IMG/VR virus record: IMGVR_UViG_3300002835_000915
Span: 1-26,777 of that record
Strand: one strand, 5' to 3'
DNA: 26,777 bases
Source of the DNA: a virus
Part shown: positions 26,089-26,777 of the stretch, piece after piece
How positions within the stretch are numbered: the stretch's first letter is position 1
How the letters are laid out: every line of letters starts with the position of its first letter
Translations under genes and position numbers: made by a program
Notes under the pieces: model-generated
What the model was told of the DNA's origin: nothing
The model's database searches: none
What the model saw: only the letters and a program-made list of their open reading frames with translations

Positions 26089-26777
26089 ATGGCATTTATA
26101 GAGATTTCATCAATCACAGGTGTTTCACCATATGAGGTATACGTTTCAGATATTTACGGTAACAATGAAACTTTCATAGGATCATTTTCTGGTACAATAC
26201 CACCATCGAGATATTTTGATTTACCAATTTTATTTGATACCGCACCTATTGTACTTATTAAAGTTATAGACGCAAATAATTGTCAAACATTTCATCAGGC
26301 TAGTTGTCAAATCATTTTACAAAGTCCAACACCTACACTCACACCTAATTTTACACCTACACCTACACCTTCGATTACACCAACAAAAACACCAGATGGA
26401 ACACCACCACCAACACCGACTTTAACACCTACAACTAGTTTAACACCAACACTTACGTCAACTCCAACAATTACACCAACACCATCAACAGTATTTATTT
26501 ATGCATATTTGTTTATAGAACCATTCTCAGGATCAACTGACATTGGTAACTATATGGCAAATGTGGGTAGTGGTTTCTATGGATTCACAAATGGTTTTGG
26601 TCCAGACACTTCATCACCAAATCAATTTAATATTGATATGAATGAATATGTTTCGTATAGTGGTTGGACAAATAATTTCCCTTCAGTTAGAAGTCAATTA
26701 ATACCAATATCATCAGGAGGTTTAGATTCATTTGGTAATGCAAAAATAGCATACAACTTCACAACACATGAGGTTCC
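26089..26777 (+). CDS. Thr/Pro-linker tail protein, 3'-truncated by the window edge
   Basis: The frame starts at ATG 26089 and stays open to the last base, giving 229 complete codons with no stop; the gene continues beyond the window. Residues about 1-78 form an Ig/SprB-like unit ([16 protein letters not shown], then [10 protein letters not shown]). Residues about 79-136 are a long Thr/Pro linker ([18 protein letters not shown] and similar). From about 137 a new domain begins ([20 protein letters not shown]) that I cannot identify. The same plan, domain then Thr/Pro linker then domain, is seen in the P2 I-like and PKD proteins upstream. Its start lacks a Shine-Dalgarno sequence and lies one base after the TATTTATAAT element. 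It is likely another host-contact tail protein. Confidence 0.8.
   Translation, partial: MAFIEISSITGVSPYEVYVSDIYGNNETFIGSFSGTIPPSRYFDLPILFDTAPIVLIKVIDANNCQTFHQASCQIILQSPTPTLTPNFTPTPTPSITPTKTPDGTPPPTPTLTPTTSLTPTLTSTPTITPTPSTVFIYAYLFIEPFSGSTDIGNYMANVGSGFYGFTNGFGPDTSSPNQFNIDMNEYVSYSGWTNNFPSVRSQLIPISSGGLDSFGNAKIAYNFTTHEV
26325..26500 (+). repeat. Low-complexity hexamer repeat (Thr-Pro codons)
   Basis: The DNA is dominated by ACACCT and ACACCA hexamers, which encode the Thr-Pro linker of the last gene. Imperfect units and interruptions (GATGGA, AGTTTA) suggest old expansion followed by drift. Such repeats can change length by slippage or recombination. Confidence 0.75.

Noticed and set aside
26089-26777. 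Diversity-generating retroelement target in the last gene
   Set aside because: No reverse transcriptase, template repeat or variable-repeat pair is seen in the window, and the gene is cut off.

Overview
This window is part of a large tailed-phage genome, most likely a contractile-tailed (T4/P2-type baseplate) phage of a Bacteroidota host. All credible genes lie on the + strand and are tightly packed. The host inference rests on four things. SprB-like adhesin repeats occur in a tail-fibre gene. Start codons are preceded by A-rich sequence, with no Shine-Dalgarno sequence. One intergenic gap holds a Bacteroidota-type promoter (TTTG, 19 bases, TATATTTT). The base composition is AT-rich. Both ends of the window cut through genes. 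No tRNA, rRNA, CRISPR array, insertion sequence, integrase or reverse transcriptase was seen.

Left part (1-7377), replication and nucleotide metabolism: a UvsX/RecA-like recombinase (5' end missing), a T4 RNase H-type 5'-3' flap nuclease, a 149-residue protein of unknown function, a T4 gp41/DnaB-type replicative helicase, and both subunits of a class Ia ribonucleotide reductase (NrdB then NrdA). Every active-site residue checked in the reductase is present. These genes would together supply dNTPs, unwind DNA, remove primers and drive recombination-dependent replication.

Junction (7378-7646): the longest stretch without a certain gene, 269 bases. With the nrdA stop region it carries five perfect stem-loops, two of them directly abutting, plus a possible 50-codon reading frame. 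It is either a structured RNA or regulatory leader, or a small gene overlapping one. Base composition drops from about 40% GC to about 23-28% GC (hand counts of sample lines) on crossing into the tail genes.

Right part (7647-26777), baseplate and tail module: gp25/P2 W-like and gp6/P2 J-like wedge proteins come first. Next is a 1669-residue protein with Ig/transthyretin-like N-terminal parts and a striking central block of two or three membrane helices. Four structural proteins follow, one with a PKD domain. Then comes a P2 I-like tail protein carrying a Thr/Pro linker and a cohesin-like domain. Last are a 166-residue protein, a fibre of seven SprB-like repeats that shares its C-terminal module with that 166-residue protein, and the start of another Thr/Pro-linker protein. 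The order W-J-...-I-fibre is a P2-style baseplate core expanded by about 10 kb of extra genes. The distal proteins look like a modular display system: conserved anchors joined by flexible Thr/Pro linkers to exchangeable adhesive domains (PKD, cohesin-like, SprB-like).
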